From positions 2,681,001-2,745,000 of the forward strand of contig NZ_CP042910.1 in assembly GCF_008298035.1 (NCBI RefSeq): 64,000 bases of DNA, given 5' to 3'. The notes beneath the pieces were generated by a model, which saw only the letters and a program-made list of their open reading frames with translations, did no database searches and was not told the origin of the DNA. Of the stretch, positions 9,327-19,025 are shown piece after piece; position 1 is the first letter of the stretch; every line of letters starts with the position of its first letter. Position numbers and translations under genes: made by a program. Source of the stretch: Gimesia maris. Lineage in GTDB: Bacteria > Planctomycetota > Planctomycetia > Planctomycetales > Planctomycetaceae.

Positions 9327-10991
9327 ATGTCTGATTCACAACGAAATATTGCCGACCGTTTAAAACAGTCCGCACAAGCCTGGCCTTTTCAAAAAGCCGT
9401 CGTCTTTCCTGCAGGGCAGGATAAACAGGGCCGCTATACTTACAGCAGTCTCACGTTTCAGCAACTGGATCAGGAAAGTGATCGACTGGCGCGGGGGCTG
9501 ATTCAACTGGGGGTGCAACCCGGAACGCGAATGGCGTTGATGGTACGTCCCAGCCTGGAATTTATCGCGTTGACCTTTGCATTATTCAAAGCGGGCGCGG
9601 TCATCATTCTGATTGATCCAGGCATGGGCAGAAAAAATATCATGCGCTGCCTGGCGGAAGTCGAACCCGAAGGCTTCGTGGCGATCCCGCTGGCACAGTT
9701 GATCCGTAAACTGAAACATCGTTCTTTTCCCAAGGCACATCTGAATGTGACGGTCGGCAAGCCGGTGCTTACTTCCGGTATCGATTATGAATGGCTGCTG
9801 GGAGGAGAGTGGGAACCTTTTGAAATAGTTCAGCGTTCTGTTACCGATCCTGCTGCCGTGATCTTTACAAGTGGGAGCACCGGTCCCCCCAAGGGAGTGG
9901 CTTACGAGCATGGCATGTTCTGGTCTCAAGTGGACCTGCTCCGCGATTACTACCAGATTCAGCCAGGTGAAGTGGATCTGCCAGGCTTTCCGTTGTTTGC
10001 ACTCTTCAATTCAGCCATGGGTGTCACGACCGTCGTTCCCGATATGGACCCGACGAAGCCGGCGCAAGTTGATCCGGAGAAAATCATCCGACAGATTAAC
10101 GATCAGGGAGTAACACAGGCGTTTGGTTCTCCGGCAATGTGGAATCGAATTGGCCGCTATTGTGAACAGCATCAGATTCAGCTCCCTTCACTCAAACGGG
10201 TATTATCTGCGGGAGCCCCGGTTCCCGTGCATGTGATCCAGCGTATGCGGCAGACATTTACGAATTCCGAAACAGACATCAATACCCCTTATGGGGCAAC
10301 AGAATCGCTGCCGGTGGCTTCGATCTGTGGTCGTGATGTCCTGGAGAAAACATCGGAACAGACACAGTCCGGGGCAGGCACCTGTGTCGGGACGCCGTTT
10401 CCCGGAGTCCAGGTGAAAATCATCCAGATTCATAATGAACCGATTAGGTCGATCGAACACGCCGTTGAGTTACCTGTCGGTGAGATTGGTGAAATCATTG
10501 TACAGGGGCCGATGGCGACCCGTGAATATTTTCAGCGACCCGAAGCGACACAACTGGCGAAAATACCAGACGGCGATCGGTTCTGGCATCGAATGGGAGA
10601 TGTCGGATATCGGGATGCGGAAGGAAAACTCTGGTTCTGTGGACGTAAGGCACACATGCTGGAGACCAGTCTGGGGGCCATGTTCACAATCTGTTGTGAA
10701 GCGATTTTCAACCAGCATCCACGGGTCTATCGCAGTGCGCTGGTCGGGGTCGGTTCAAAACCGAATCAGAAACCGGTGATCATTGTCGAACCGGAGCAGG
10801 GGGACTATCCTGAAAATCAGGCAGTCCGTGACCAATTCACACACGAACTACTGACATTGGGCAGAGCAAATGCGTTAACGGAATCGATCGAGACCGTTCT
10901 GTTTCATCGTTCTCTGCCCGTTGATATCCGGCATAACGTCAAAATCTTTCGTGAGAAATTAACTCCCTGGGCAGAGAAGCAGGTCAAATGA
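9327..10991 (+). CDS. oleC: OleC-type AMP-forming acyl synthetase (olefin beta-lactone synthetase family)
   Basis: Member of the ANL adenylating superfamily and most like OleC, which in long-chain olefin biosynthesis converts a beta-hydroxy acid to a beta-lactone. The adenylation loop [11 protein letters not shown] (about residues 180-190) carries the GPPKGV form I associate with OleC. Further motifs are [10 protein letters not shown] near 295, [12 protein letters not shown] near 321-332, and the late [11 protein letters not shown] with GRKAHM near 430. The C-terminal lid domain ends with the conserved lysine region [15 protein letters not shown]. The stop overlaps the oleD start by four bases, so the two are translationally coupled. 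A plain fatty-acyl-CoA ligase is the alternative, but the oleD neighbour argues against it. Confidence 0.85.
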   Translation: MSDSQRNIADRLKQSAQAWPFQKAVVFPAGQDKQGRYTYSSLTFQQLDQESDRLARGLIQLGVQPGTRMALMVRPSLEFIALTFALFKAGAVIILIDPGMGRKNIMRCLAEVEPEGFVAIPLAQLIRKLKHRSFPKAHLNVTVGKPVLTSGIDYEWLLGGEWEPFEIVQRSVTDPAAVIFTSGSTGPPKGVAYEHGMFWSQVDLLRDYYQIQPGEVDLPGFPLFALFNSAMGVTTVVPDMDPTKPAQVDPEKIIRQINDQGVTQAFGSPAMWNRIGRYCEQHQIQLPSLKRVLSAGAPVPVHVIQRMRQTFTNSETDINTPYGATESLPVASICGRDVLEKTSEQTQSGAGTCVGTPFPGVQVKIIQIHNEPIRSIEHAVELPVGEIGEIIVQGPMATREYFQRPEATQLAKIPDGDRFWHRMGDVGYRDAEGKLWFCGRKAHMLETSLGAMFTICCEAIFNQHPRVYRSALVGVGSKPNQKPVIIVEPEQGDYPENQAVRDQFTHELLTLGRANALTESIETVLFHRSLPVDIRHNVKIFREKLTPWAEKQVK

Positions 10992-11989
10992 ATGTACTGG
11001 TGACCGGGGGAGGGGGCTTCCTTGGATTGTATATCGTCGAGCAACTGGTGGCTGCCGGGGAAACGGTACGCGTGCTTTGTCGTGGTGAGTATCAGCGGCT
11101 GAAAGAACTGGGTGTGGAAACCGTTCAAGGCGATATCCGTGATGCGACCACAGTCGAACGGGCCTGCGAAGGAATCGAGACCGTTTATCATACAGCCGCT
11201 GTTTCCGGCATCTGGGGGCATTGGGACTACTTTTACAGCATTAATACTCGAGGGACTCTGAATGTCATTGCCTCCTGTCAATCGCAGGGCGTGACGCGAC
11301 TGGTTTATACGAGTTCACCCAGTGTTGTCTACGACGGTTCTGCCCATGAGAATGCTACCGAGTCCCTGCCTTACAGCGAACATTTTCTCTGTCATTATCC
11401 ACATACCAAGATGCTGGCCGAACGTGCCGTGCTGCAAGCCAACGGTGAAAACGGACTCGCTACAGTTGCGCTCAGACCACATCTGATCTGGGGGCCTCGT
11501 GATAATCATCTGATCCCCCGATTGATCCAACGCGCCAGGTCAGGACGCTTGCGACAGGTAGGAGAAGGAACCAATCTGATTTCGATGAGCTACGTGGAAA
11601 ATGCAGCCGCGGCCCATCTCCAGGCAGCGGCACGACTCTTTCCCGATTCTCCTGTCGGCGGTCAGGCGTATTTTATCAATGAGCCCGAACCGGTACTGAT
11701 GTGGGAATGGATCAATCAATTGCTCGTTGAAGCGGGACTGCAGCCTGTCAAAAAACAGATCTCCACGAAAGCGGCTAAACGAATCGGCAGCGTTCTGGAG
11801 TTTGTTTTCCGGGTTCTGCATCTGCCTGGAGAACCGCCGATGACCCGTTTTCTGGCGTCTCAACTCAGCAGTTCCCACTATTATGATGTCAGCCGTGCGC
11901 GACATGATTTCGGCTACGAACCTTGTGTCAGTTTTGAAGAAGCGATGCGGCGGATGAAGCCTGAATTGCAGCGACTGGCTGCACACTAG
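10988..11989 (+). CDS. oleD: OleD-type NAD(P)-dependent extended short-chain dehydrogenase
   Basis: Extended-SDR/3-beta-hydroxysteroid-dehydrogenase-like enzyme. In the olefin pathway OleD reduces the 2-alkyl-3-keto acid from OleA to the beta-hydroxy acid used by OleC. The Rossmann start is VTGGGGFLG (residues 5-13), an Asp after the second strand lies in VQGDIRD, and the catalytic pair is Tyr137 and Lys141 in YPHTK, preceded by the serine-rich [11 protein letters not shown]. Length (333 residues) is normal. The start codon overlaps the oleC stop (ATGA), so both are one transcription unit. No oleA or oleB is in the window; the fabH at 27279 has FabH, not OleA, features. Confidence 0.85.
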   Translation: MNVLVTGGGGFLGLYIVEQLVAAGETVRVLCRGEYQRLKELGVETVQGDIRDATTVERACEGIETVYHTAAVSGIWGHWDYFYSINTRGTLNVIASCQSQGVTRLVYTSSPSVVYDGSAHENATESLPYSEHFLCHYPHTKMLAERAVLQANGENGLATVALRPHLIWGPRDNHLIPRLIQRARSGRLRQVGEGTNLISMSYVENAAAAHLQAAARLFPDSPVGGQAYFINEPEPVLMWEWINQLLVEAGLQPVKKQISTKAAKRIGSVLEFVFRVLHLPGEPPMTRFLASQLSSSHYYDVSRARHDFGYEPCVSFEEAMRRMKPELQRLAAH

Positions 11990-12171
11990 TTCTGTCAGAA
12001 CCCGACTGGATCCTGCAGTTAATTGGACACAAAGGTGGGAATCTCTCTTGGTGAAATTCAGGAGAATGAGTAAACTTGCGGCGAACAGCGGTGCAATGGG
12101 CTTTAGTTTAATCTATCTCGATCAGAGATCTGGCAGGCCCTGGAATTCAAATCATGTGAATGGAGTGGAAA

Positions 12172-13758
12172 ATGGAGTCGTTCGATCTGTCCGAACATGG
12201 AATCAACGTAGACTGGGTGATGCGCAATCCAGATCCGTCAATGTTGTATGAAGAAGCCATTCGCTTTGAACCAGGTGCTTCGATTTCCGATACAGGTGCA
12301 TTGATTGCCTACTCGGGTGAGAAAACAGGGCGTTCTCCCAAGGATAAACGGGTTGTCAAACATAAAAATTCCTCCGATGATATCTGGTGGGGCGATGTGA
12401 ATTACCCCCTCGATCAGCATGCGTTCTTCTGTAACCGGGAACGCGCGACCGATTATCTGAATATCTGCCCGCACCTGTATGTGATCGACGCCTTTGCCGG
12501 CTGGGATCCCGAGTATCAGATTAAAGTCCGCGTGATCTGTTCGCGCCCCTATCATGCGCTGTTCATGCATAACATGCTGATTCGTCCGACTGAAGAGCAA
12601 TTGAAAGATTTCGGTAAACCGGACTATGTGATTTACAACGCCGGTACCTTTCCTGCGAATCGTTTTACGACGGGTATGACTTCCAAAACCAGTGTGGACC
12701 TCAGCATTGAAGATGGCGAGATCGTCATTCTGGGAACCGAATATGCGGGCGAAATGAAGAAAGGCATCTTCACGGTCATGAATTACCTGATGCCAAAGCG
12801 GGGCATCCTGTCGATGCACTGTTCCGCGACCGCGGATCGCCAGACGGGTCGTTCTTCCGTATTGTTCGGTCTGTCCGGAACGGGGAAAACGACACTCTCT
12901 GCAGATCCCAAGCGGTTCCTGATCGGCGATGACGAACATTGCTGGACAGATAACGGAATTTTCAACATCGAAGGGGGCTGTTACGCCAAGGCGATTTATC
13001 TCTCGCGGGAAAATGAGCCGGAAATCTTTCAGGCGCTGCGCTACGGAGCCGTTCTGGAAAACGTAGTCTATGATGAAGCCCGGCATCATGTCGATTTCGA
13101 TGACACCAGTTTCACACAAAATACCCGCGGGGCTTATCCGATCGAGTATATGCCCAGTGCGAAAATTCCCTGCCTGGCAGACCATCCTAATGATGTGATC
13201 TTCCTGACCTGCGATGCCTTTGGCGTTTTGCCTCCAGTCAGTCGTCTCACACCCGAACAGGCCATGTATCACTTTATCAGCGGCTATACAGCGAAAGTCG
13301 CCGGAACTGAAATGGGTGTCGATGAGCCGGAAGCCACCTTTTCTCCCTGTTTTGGCGGGCCGTTCCTGGTCTGGCATCCGGGGAAATACGCCGACCTGCT
13401 GGCTGAGAAAATCAGGAAGTACAACGCCAACGTCTGGCTGGTCAATACCGGCTGGAATGGTGGCGCCTACGGCGTGGGAAATCGTATCAGCCTGAAAGAC
13501 ACGCGGGCGATTATCGATGCCATTCATTCCGGAACCCTGGTGCATGCACCGACCGAAGTCGATCCCATTTTTGGAACCGCCACCATTACGAAATGCCCCG
13601 GCGTGGATGATCATATTCTGGTACCGCATTCTTCCTGGGACGATCAGAACTCCTATAAAAATACGGCAATCAAACTGGCGACCGCCTTCAACGACAACTT
13701 TATGAAATACGCATCCGGTGTTTCAGAAGAAGTCCTGGCAGCAGCTCCGCGGGTCTGA
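12172..13758 (+). CDS. pckA: Phosphoenolpyruvate carboxykinase (ATP)
   Basis: Cytosolic enzyme converting oxaloacetate and ATP to phosphoenolpyruvate, ADP and CO2, the first step of gluconeogenesis. The P-loop GLSGTGKTTLS is at residues 233-243, followed by the metal-site stretch LIGDDEHCW near 250-258. Upstream, the substrate-binding arginine lies in GEKTGRSPKDK, and MKKGIFTVMNYLMP precedes the P-loop. Two in-frame ATGs compete, 12160 and 12172; I take the second because GGAG sits six bases before it. At 528 residues the length is normal for the ATP-dependent class. A 180-base gap precedes it with no regulator or terminator I can support. Confidence 0.95.
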   Translation: MESFDLSEHGINVDWVMRNPDPSMLYEEAIRFEPGASISDTGALIAYSGEKTGRSPKDKRVVKHKNSSDDIWWGDVNYPLDQHAFFCNRERATDYLNICPHLYVIDAFAGWDPEYQIKVRVICSRPYHALFMHNMLIRPTEEQLKDFGKPDYVIYNAGTFPANRFTTGMTSKTSVDLSIEDGEIVILGTEYAGEMKKGIFTVMNYLMPKRGILSMHCSATADRQTGRSSVLFGLSGTGKTTLSADPKRFLIGDDEHCWTDNGIFNIEGGCYAKAIYLSRENEPEIFQALRYGAVLENVVYDEARHHVDFDDTSFTQNTRGAYPIEYMPSAKIPCLADHPNDVIFLTCDAFGVLPPVSRLTPEQAMYHFISGYTAKVAGTEMGVDEPEATFSPCFGGPFLVWHPGKYADLLAEKIRKYNANVWLVNTGWNGGAYGVGNRISLKDTRAIIDAIHSGTLVHAPTEVDPIFGTATITKCPGVDDHILVPHSSWDDQNSYKNTAIKLATAFNDNFMKYASGVSEEVLAAAPRV

Positions 13759-13876
13759 TTTTCACTGGACTGAACTGGTGAACTCGTTTTAAGCGAAGGG
13801 GAATACGAAATCGTCGTGCTGGGGAGCACTCTGACGCTTGTTTGGGAAGAATCGAATCGAATGATCGTTTCAATTC

Positions 13877-14830
13877 TTATTTTGTATTTTCTTTCGCCAG
13901 TGACTTGAGAGACGACCTGACATCTTCCAGCGTACCGACAGCAACCAACACCTGGAATGAATAATCGCCGGCGGCGACTCCCTCTGGATTCTTGACCCGA
14001 AAAACGCAGTTCCATTTCACCACTTTTGCAGCTGGGAAACGAAATCGGCCGTAACCCACCTGCTCAAAGCCAGGGGAGGGCTGAGCGGGAGAGAAAACGC
14101 CCATCGCGTACTTGCCGTCTCGCGTGCTCAGGATGACTGGATCATTCTGTTCGCCTGGCCCGTCGTCCAGAGGCAGCAGTTTCCCGGTCTGCGGATTAAA
14201 TTTCCAGAACTGTTCAAACTCAGCAGGCATATAACCCGTCAGTGCTTCAAACTGGGCATAGTTGTGATGCTCTCCTTGGGGGATCGTGAACGTGACGCGA
14301 TAATCGAGCACCTGATCGAGACCCTGGTAGCCGATGCGAACCTGCTTGGAAACCTGATGTGCGGAAAGAACACTGGTATTGAGTGCCGGCCTGTCGGATG
14401 ATTTCTGTCCCGGCGCGAGCCAGAACGCCATCTGGGTCGTCGAATGCAGTTCATTGTCGCGTGCCTGTAAACGGAGTAATTTACTGGAGGACGTGGGTCC
14501 CACGCCATCCGAACGCGAACCCGCTTCAGTGGGATTAAAGCATTCTGCCCAGAACGCGCCCGGTCTACCACAGTCAAAGCTGGCAGCAGACTGCAGTTGT
14601 CTGCCATGATCAAAACTGTCGATGAATTCCTTGCCATTCCAGGTCAGCGAATGAATGGCGCCCGCCAGGCGATTGGTTGTAGTGATCACGATTTCCGAAT
14701 CACCGGCTTTAGCTCGGATCACTGTATCGCCGTCTGGAGCAGCCTGACTTTGACTGGCGATGAAACAGCACAGGTTCAGCATCAGTAAACCGCGATAGCA
14801 GAAGCGTGTGCTACACAAATGGATCAACAT
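13877..14830 (-). CDS. Secreted protein of unknown function
   Basis: A 317-residue protein with a signal peptide of about 30 residues (LLMLNLCCFIASQSQAA). The start is supported by AAGGA six bases before the ATG. After the signal comes a beta-rich sequence with short motifs such as LTWNGKEFIDSFDHGRQLQ, FWAECFNPTEAG and EHHNYAQFEALTGYMP. The opening (asymmetric strand, WNGKEF, GRQLQ) recalls sugar-mutarotase-like beta-sandwiches, but I see no diagnostic catalytic set, so this is only a suggestion. It is convergent with pckA and has no operon partner. The ATG at 14782 is a less likely start that would trim the signal n-region. Confidence 0.75.
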   Translation of the reverse strand: MLIHLCSTRFCYRGLLMLNLCCFIASQSQAAPDGDTVIRAKAGDSEIVITTTNRLAGAIHSLTWNGKEFIDSFDHGRQLQSAASFDCGRPGAFWAECFNPTEAGSRSDGVGPTSSSKLLRLQARDNELHSTTQMAFWLAPGQKSSDRPALNTSVLSAHQVSKQVRIGYQGLDQVLDYRVTFTIPQGEHHNYAQFEALTGYMPAEFEQFWKFNPQTGKLLPLDDGPGEQNDPVILSTRDGKYAMGVFSPAQPSPGFEQVGYGRFRFPAAKVVKWNCVFRVKNPEGVAAGDYSFQVLVAVGTLEDVRSSLKSLAKENTK

Positions 14831-15972
14831 TCAAATATCCTTCTGGAAATTAAGATCACGGGATCACGCCGGACAAACAGAATCTGCTTTGGAAATTTCA
14901 TTATATCGAAACCGGGTAGCCCCGAATGCAATTCGGGGTTGTCGCAGACAACAGGAAACCGTCAGAGGATTCGTACAATTCAGAATACTAGAACGCATCA
15001 CATTTAACCATAACGCCTGTCAATCTAATATACTCGGTCCAATTGGACCTGGAGACGCTACAGTAAAACTGGACACAGTCATGAATCCGACCTGAATTGA
15101 GAGTTTCATTATAGCCAGCCTCCTCAAAGTGCATACGGTAAAACGGTCAGGTCTAATAACGAATCACCACTACTGCCCAGACTGTACTTGACTCCGGCGC
15201 GCCGCAGGAGATAAGCGCTGTTCTGGGTCGCGCGCGTGCTCAGTTTACAGTGCACTGAAACACGCGACACTTGTTCGCAGTCATCACTATAAAACAGCCG
15301 GTTTTTTCCAGATAAGCAGTTCGCAGAACAGCACCTGTTCCGAATGTTTGCCTGCGGGTCGCCGCACTTCGCCCGTCATCGGCACAGAATGGCCTCGGCA
15401 TCGCACCAGATCGCCCCGGTATCAACCTGTATCGCCACCTGCTTTTATTCAGATCTCCCTTGACGTCTGCAAGCCGCTCCATAGAATCGATCTCCTCAAT
15501 AACAAAAACGGATCACGTCCGCCGGGAAAAATGCCTGCCGACCTCGTGACCAGTGGCAGGCTGATAAAACCAGTTGCTGTAGACCGCTTTCACGACAGAG
15601 AGGGACAAGACATTTCTCTGCAGAAAACAAGGCAGCAGTATAACGAAATGCGTCCGATCGCCTCAGATGGAAATCCGGAACTGGTGCAGGTATCGTTCAA
15701 GGCGAATATATGATCAGACGATTCCATCCGATCATGTTTACTTTCGCATCCTGCTCCTTTTGGGAAATCCGTCTGTCGTATTTTTCGACATCACGGTCGG
15801 TGAAATCTACTTAAGGTTTTCAGGCGTCGTCTCTTTCAGCTCCATGCAACCTAAGAAAGCCTTTCTCCGCTGGATTTCTGCACGATAAAAGAATGTGAAA
15901 AAATGGACTGATTTATGCAGTGGTTTTCCTTTGAACGATCTGAGATTTGTTTTGTTCAAAGGATTGTGCCGG
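14831..15972. other. Long intergenic region (about 1.1 kb) holding repeat copy 2
   Basis: The largest gene-free stretch in the window. It holds a perfect 8-bp hairpin at 14920-14938 (CCCCGAAT and ATTCGGGG around a three-base loop) and repeat copy 2 at 14994-15080. From 15081 to about 15890 there are only short overlapping frames on both strands with no start-site support, no family resemblance and no consistent codon pattern. I cannot exclude decayed gene remnants or an RNA gene, but nothing specific supports either. The last 80 bases should hold the promoter of the gene at 15973. Confidence 0.6.
14994..15080 (+). repeat. 87-bp structured dispersed repeat, copy 2
   Basis: Same length, orientation and boundaries as copy 1 (CGCATCACATTTAA to ACTGGACACAGTC), with about a dozen differences. 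The inner arms form a perfect palindrome, GGTCC-AATT-GGACC. The left outer arm has drifted (TAACGCCTG against GAGACGCTA), weakening the outer stem. It sits in a long gap upstream of no close gene. Confidence 0.85.
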
Positions 15973-17052
15973 ATGAAACGTCCATTCTTATCGAAGAACC
16001 TGTTAATTGTAAACACCCTGATTTATTGCCTGAGTTTCATTCCGGCGCCCTGTTCTGATTTCAGACTGGTGACATCGACGGTGCAGGCGGGCAACCCGGT
16101 CCGAAATAATCCCAAAACCCGGCAGGCGATCGAACGCGGGATGGACTGGTTGATCTCGGCTATTCACAGAGATGGAACAGTGGGACCAGACCGGTATCAT
16201 ATGCCGGATCTCAGTTGTACTGCGATGACAGGTCTCGTGCTCCTTTCCGAAGGCAGCACTCCGCGTGGCGGCAAATATCAGAAACAGAGTCGACTGGTAT
16301 TATATGGAGTTCTGGATCTGGTCGAGTCTCATCGATTCAAACGTTCGAAAGAAAATATCACCCTGGTGCAAAGAAAAATCGGTCTGAATGCGGATCTGTT
16401 TCTGGCGACACTTTATCTGAGTCAGGTTTATTATGATGCTCCCGGTGAAGAAAAAGCGATTCGCGCAGCTTTGGACAAACTTGTTAATCATATCTGCCTG
16501 ACACAGAGAAAAGATGGCACCTGGGGAAATGAGAGCTGGGCTCCCGTACTGGGAACGATTTTAGGCTGGGAATGTCTGCGAGCGGCCAGTTCGGCTGGCT
16601 TGCGAATTGAAGCTTCGGAACACCTGGTAGGTCAGGCTCTGATGAAGCATTTGCGGGAGCAGCCCGATGAGAGGCGGAACTGGATGCAACAGTTTTATAA
16701 AGAGGCGGCTGGGGTGCGCGTGCTGTATTCACTGGGATACAGGAATACTCCAGAATTCCAGGAGTGTGTGAAGACGATCCTGGAAACAGTGAAAACGGAA
16801 CCGCGGGTGTTTCGTTTCGCCGGGGGAGAAGAATATCTGGCCTTCTATTTTATTACCGAATGCATGCTGAAAGGACAGGAAGATAACTGGAAATACTGGT
16901 ATCCCCAGGTGCGCGACGGTGTATTGCGAACTCAAAATCAGGATGGCAGCTGGAAAGGCCATCATTGTATTACCGATCGGACCTTTTGTACGGCCGGCGT
17001 TCTGCTGACCCTGTTATCCCCTAATTTCAGTCTTCCCACTTCAGATCTGTAA
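15973..17052 (+). CDS. Secreted alpha/alpha-toroid (prenyltransferase/squalene-cyclase-like repeat) protein 1
   Basis: A 359-residue exported protein built from the helical repeats seen in the prenyltransferase/squalene oxidase repeat family. Typical Q-x-x-DG-x-W turns are visible: HRDGTVGPDR near residue 75, QRKDGTWGNESW near 185, and QNQDGSWKGH near 325. There is no DXDD or other cyclase acid motif, so catalysis is not implied; planctomycete members of this group are usually unassigned. The frame is open from 15895, but the ATG at 15973 is preferred because AAAGGA lies nine bases upstream and a signal peptide begins directly (KNLLIVNTLIYCLSF). The related gene at 17058 begins five bases after the stop, so the pair is an operon. 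Confidence 0.75.
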   Translation: MKRPFLSKNLLIVNTLIYCLSFIPAPCSDFRLVTSTVQAGNPVRNNPKTRQAIERGMDWLISAIHRDGTVGPDRYHMPDLSCTAMTGLVLLSEGSTPRGGKYQKQSRLVLYGVLDLVESHRFKRSKENITLVQRKIGLNADLFLATLYLSQVYYDAPGEEKAIRAALDKLVNHICLTQRKDGTWGNESWAPVLGTILGWECLRAASSAGLRIEASEHLVGQALMKHLREQPDERRNWMQQFYKEAAGVRVLYSLGYRNTPEFQECVKTILETVKTEPRVFRFAGGEEYLAFYFITECMLKGQEDNWKYWYPQVRDGVLRTQNQDGSWKGHHCITDRTFCTAGVLLTLLSPNFSLPTSDL

Positions 17053-17057
17053 TCGGG

Positions 17058-18278
17058 ATGTATCGGCACTGCAATCACAACCGGGTTTGTTTACTTGGAA
17101 TACTACTGCTTATACCGGGTCAACTGAACGCGGAAGACCTGACACCTGACATCCGGGTGGAGCGTGGGAAATTCAAATCGCGACAGCAACAGGTGAGCAA
17201 TGCGCTGCTGAAGGGCAGACGCTGGCTGGAACAGCAGCAGAAATATGATGGCAGCTGGCAATCGAAAACTTATGCCAGTTTCGAGAGCAGAATCGCGGAC
17301 AGTGCGCTGGTGATGTCAACGCTGGTGGAAATCACGCCACCGGGTGCAGCCCAAGGTGAATCAATCAGTCGCGGATTGGCCTTTCTCAAATCTAAAATCA
17401 ACCAGGAAGAGATCTGGAAGTCGGTTGAAGCAGAATCGAATTATCCCATGTATTCAATCTGTCTGATGTTAGCGACACTGAATCAGTATCAGCCGGAAGC
17501 AACTGTAAATCGGGAACTACGGGACTCATTAAGTCGGGAATTGTTGCGCCGGCAGAGAATATTACAAGCAGATCGACTTTCAGAAGGTGATGTCGCGGGG
17601 GGATGGGGGCCAGGTAGTGATTCATTCCAGCAGGGTTCCGCAGCCAATCCACCGAACGTCTCTGTCACTTACTTTGCCCTCGCCGCGCTGTCCGGGGCGC
17701 AAAAATTACCACTCAAGAACCGTTTTGCAGCATTGGACTATCTGCAGCACTGTCAGGTGCCCGCTGAAGCTGCGGGCGCGGGTGGTTTTGTGTTTACGTT
17801 CCTGTCTGATCATCCTCTGAATAAAGCAGGTTCCCAACGCAGCCCGTCCGGGAAGCTGTATGGCGTCCCTTATCTCTCGGCGACCTGTGATGGAATTTCG
17901 GCGCTGCTGGTCTGCGATGTGCCTGCAGACGATCGCAGGATTCAAACTGCGATTCATGTTCTACCTCAATTAACGCATGCACGTCTTGCTGTGATCCCGC
18001 TCTCTGCAGAGTTCTTGCCTTCATACCAGAAGCTGGATGCTCTCTTTTTTTACGAAGCGGCAGCGACAGCCCGTGTCTGGAAACAAATGAGGGAAAAAGG
18101 TGTGGAAAATCAGTTTCTGAATTCACGCTGTCACGAGGTCTTGCAGACACTCATTGCGAAACAGCAGGCAGACGGGCACTGGGAAAACCCGCTTCCCTGG
18201 ATGATGGAAGACGATCCTCTGATCGCTACCGCGTTCGCACTCCAGACGCTTCATCACTGTCTGACTCCGGCTGAGTAG
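17058..18278 (+). CDS. Secreted alpha/alpha-toroid (prenyltransferase/squalene-cyclase-like repeat) protein 2
   Basis: A 406-residue partner of the preceding gene, with a signal peptide (VCLLGILLLIPGQLNA) and the same repeat type: QKYDGSWQSKTY near residue 75, GGWGPGSDSFQQGS near 180, and QQADGHWENPLPW near 375. It also has a Cys-containing DGISALLVCDVP segment. Sequence similarity between the two proteins is in the repeat pattern, not residue by residue, so they are old paralogues or independent members. No cyclase active-site acids are seen. They may work as a pair, for example as binding toroids at the cell surface, but this is inference. The gene ends 36 bases from a convergent oxidoreductase. 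Confidence 0.75.
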   Translation: MYRHCNHNRVCLLGILLLIPGQLNAEDLTPDIRVERGKFKSRQQQVSNALLKGRRWLEQQQKYDGSWQSKTYASFESRIADSALVMSTLVEITPPGAAQGESISRGLAFLKSKINQEEIWKSVEAESNYPMYSICLMLATLNQYQPEATVNRELRDSLSRELLRRQRILQADRLSEGDVAGGWGPGSDSFQQGSAANPPNVSVTYFALAALSGAQKLPLKNRFAALDYLQHCQVPAEAAGAGGFVFTFLSDHPLNKAGSQRSPSGKLYGVPYLSATCDGISALLVCDVPADDRRIQTAIHVLPQLTHARLAVIPLSAEFLPSYQKLDALFFYEAAATARVWKQMREKGVENQFLNSRCHEVLQTLIAKQQADGHWENPLPWMMEDDPLIATAFALQTLHHCLTPAE

Positions 18279-18314
18279 TGAGTATTTTAGATTCGAGATG
18301 AGCAGGATGCCCGA

Positions 18315-19025
18315 TCATTCATCAAAGCCGGGTGGGATCTGGTCCGGGTCTTCGAAACGTTCACCGTCTGGGTTGTTTTTATCGACCACCCAGGGATCGC
18401 CATGGTGATGGTATCCGCAACGTTCCCAGTAGCCTGGCGCATCTTTGGCAAGGAAATCGATCCGTTTGAGCCACTTGGCACTTTTCCAGGCATAGAGCAG
18501 AGGGACGATCAGGCGTACCGGACCCCCATGATCCGGAATCAACGGCTGGCCATCATGCAGATCGCAGAGCAGAACATCTTCGGACTGAAAATCTTTCAGA
18601 GGAAGGTTGGTCGTCCAGTCGCCATCATAGCCGGTCGCCACCACGTAGCGGGCATCGGGATGAACGCCGGCACGTTGCATGATCTCCTGGGCGGAGACTC
18701 CTTCCCACAGATTTCCCAGCCGGGACCAGCGCGTCACGCAATGGAAATCGGCGAAGACCCGGGTCCGCGGGAGCTGCTGGAATTCCTCCCAGGTGAATGA
18801 GAGCGGGGTATTTACCAGTCCGCCGATTTCAAGTTTCCAGGTGTCGAGATTAACCGCCGGGACCGTGGTGGCATGCAGTACAGGCCATTTTCGCGTTCTT
18901 GACTGTCCGGCGGGAATCCGCTCCTGCCGACGGGTGTCTGCACTGATGATGATTTCCGCATCTGCGTCCGGGGGGAGCGGGGGCGCACCGGTCTGATATT
19001 TCTCGGAATCAGGATTATTATACAT
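18315..19025 (-). CDS. Sulfite-oxidase-like molybdopterin oxidoreductase
   Basis: A 236-residue protein of the oxidoreductase molybdopterin-binding (sulfite oxidase/YedY) family. The molybdenum ligand cysteine is Cys96 in FADFHCVTRWSRLGN. Flanking support is WKLEIGGLVNTPLSFTWEEFQQLP before it, and ATGYDGDWTTNLPL, LIPDHGGPVRLIVP and WKSAKWLKRIDFL after it. There is no twin-arginine signal or transmembrane segment, so unlike MsrP/YedY it is probably cytoplasmic, as in the group annotated sulfite-oxidase-like. No haem subunit lies nearby and the electron partner and substrate are unknown. It is convergent with the toroid pair. Length is normal for the single-domain form. Confidence 0.85.
   Translation of the reverse strand: MYNNPDSEKYQTGAPPLPPDADAEIIISADTRRQERIPAGQSRTRKWPVLHATTVPAVNLDTWKLEIGGLVNTPLSFTWEEFQQLPRTRVFADFHCVTRWSRLGNLWEGVSAQEIMQRAGVHPDARYVVATGYDGDWTTNLPLKDFQSEDVLLCDLHDGQPLIPDHGGPVRLIVPLLYAWKSAKWLKRIDFLAKDAPGYWERCGYHHHGDPWVVDKNNPDGERFEDPDQIPPGFDE

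Noticed and set aside
11997-12035. Similarity to the tail of the dispersed repeat (TTGGACACA after CAGTTAA)
   Set aside because: Only about a dozen positions match the end of the repeat and no hairpin part is present; too little to call a fifth copy.
15240-15482. An 80-residue minus-strand frame in the long gap
   Set aside because: Arg-rich out-of-frame type composition, no start support and no family resemblance.
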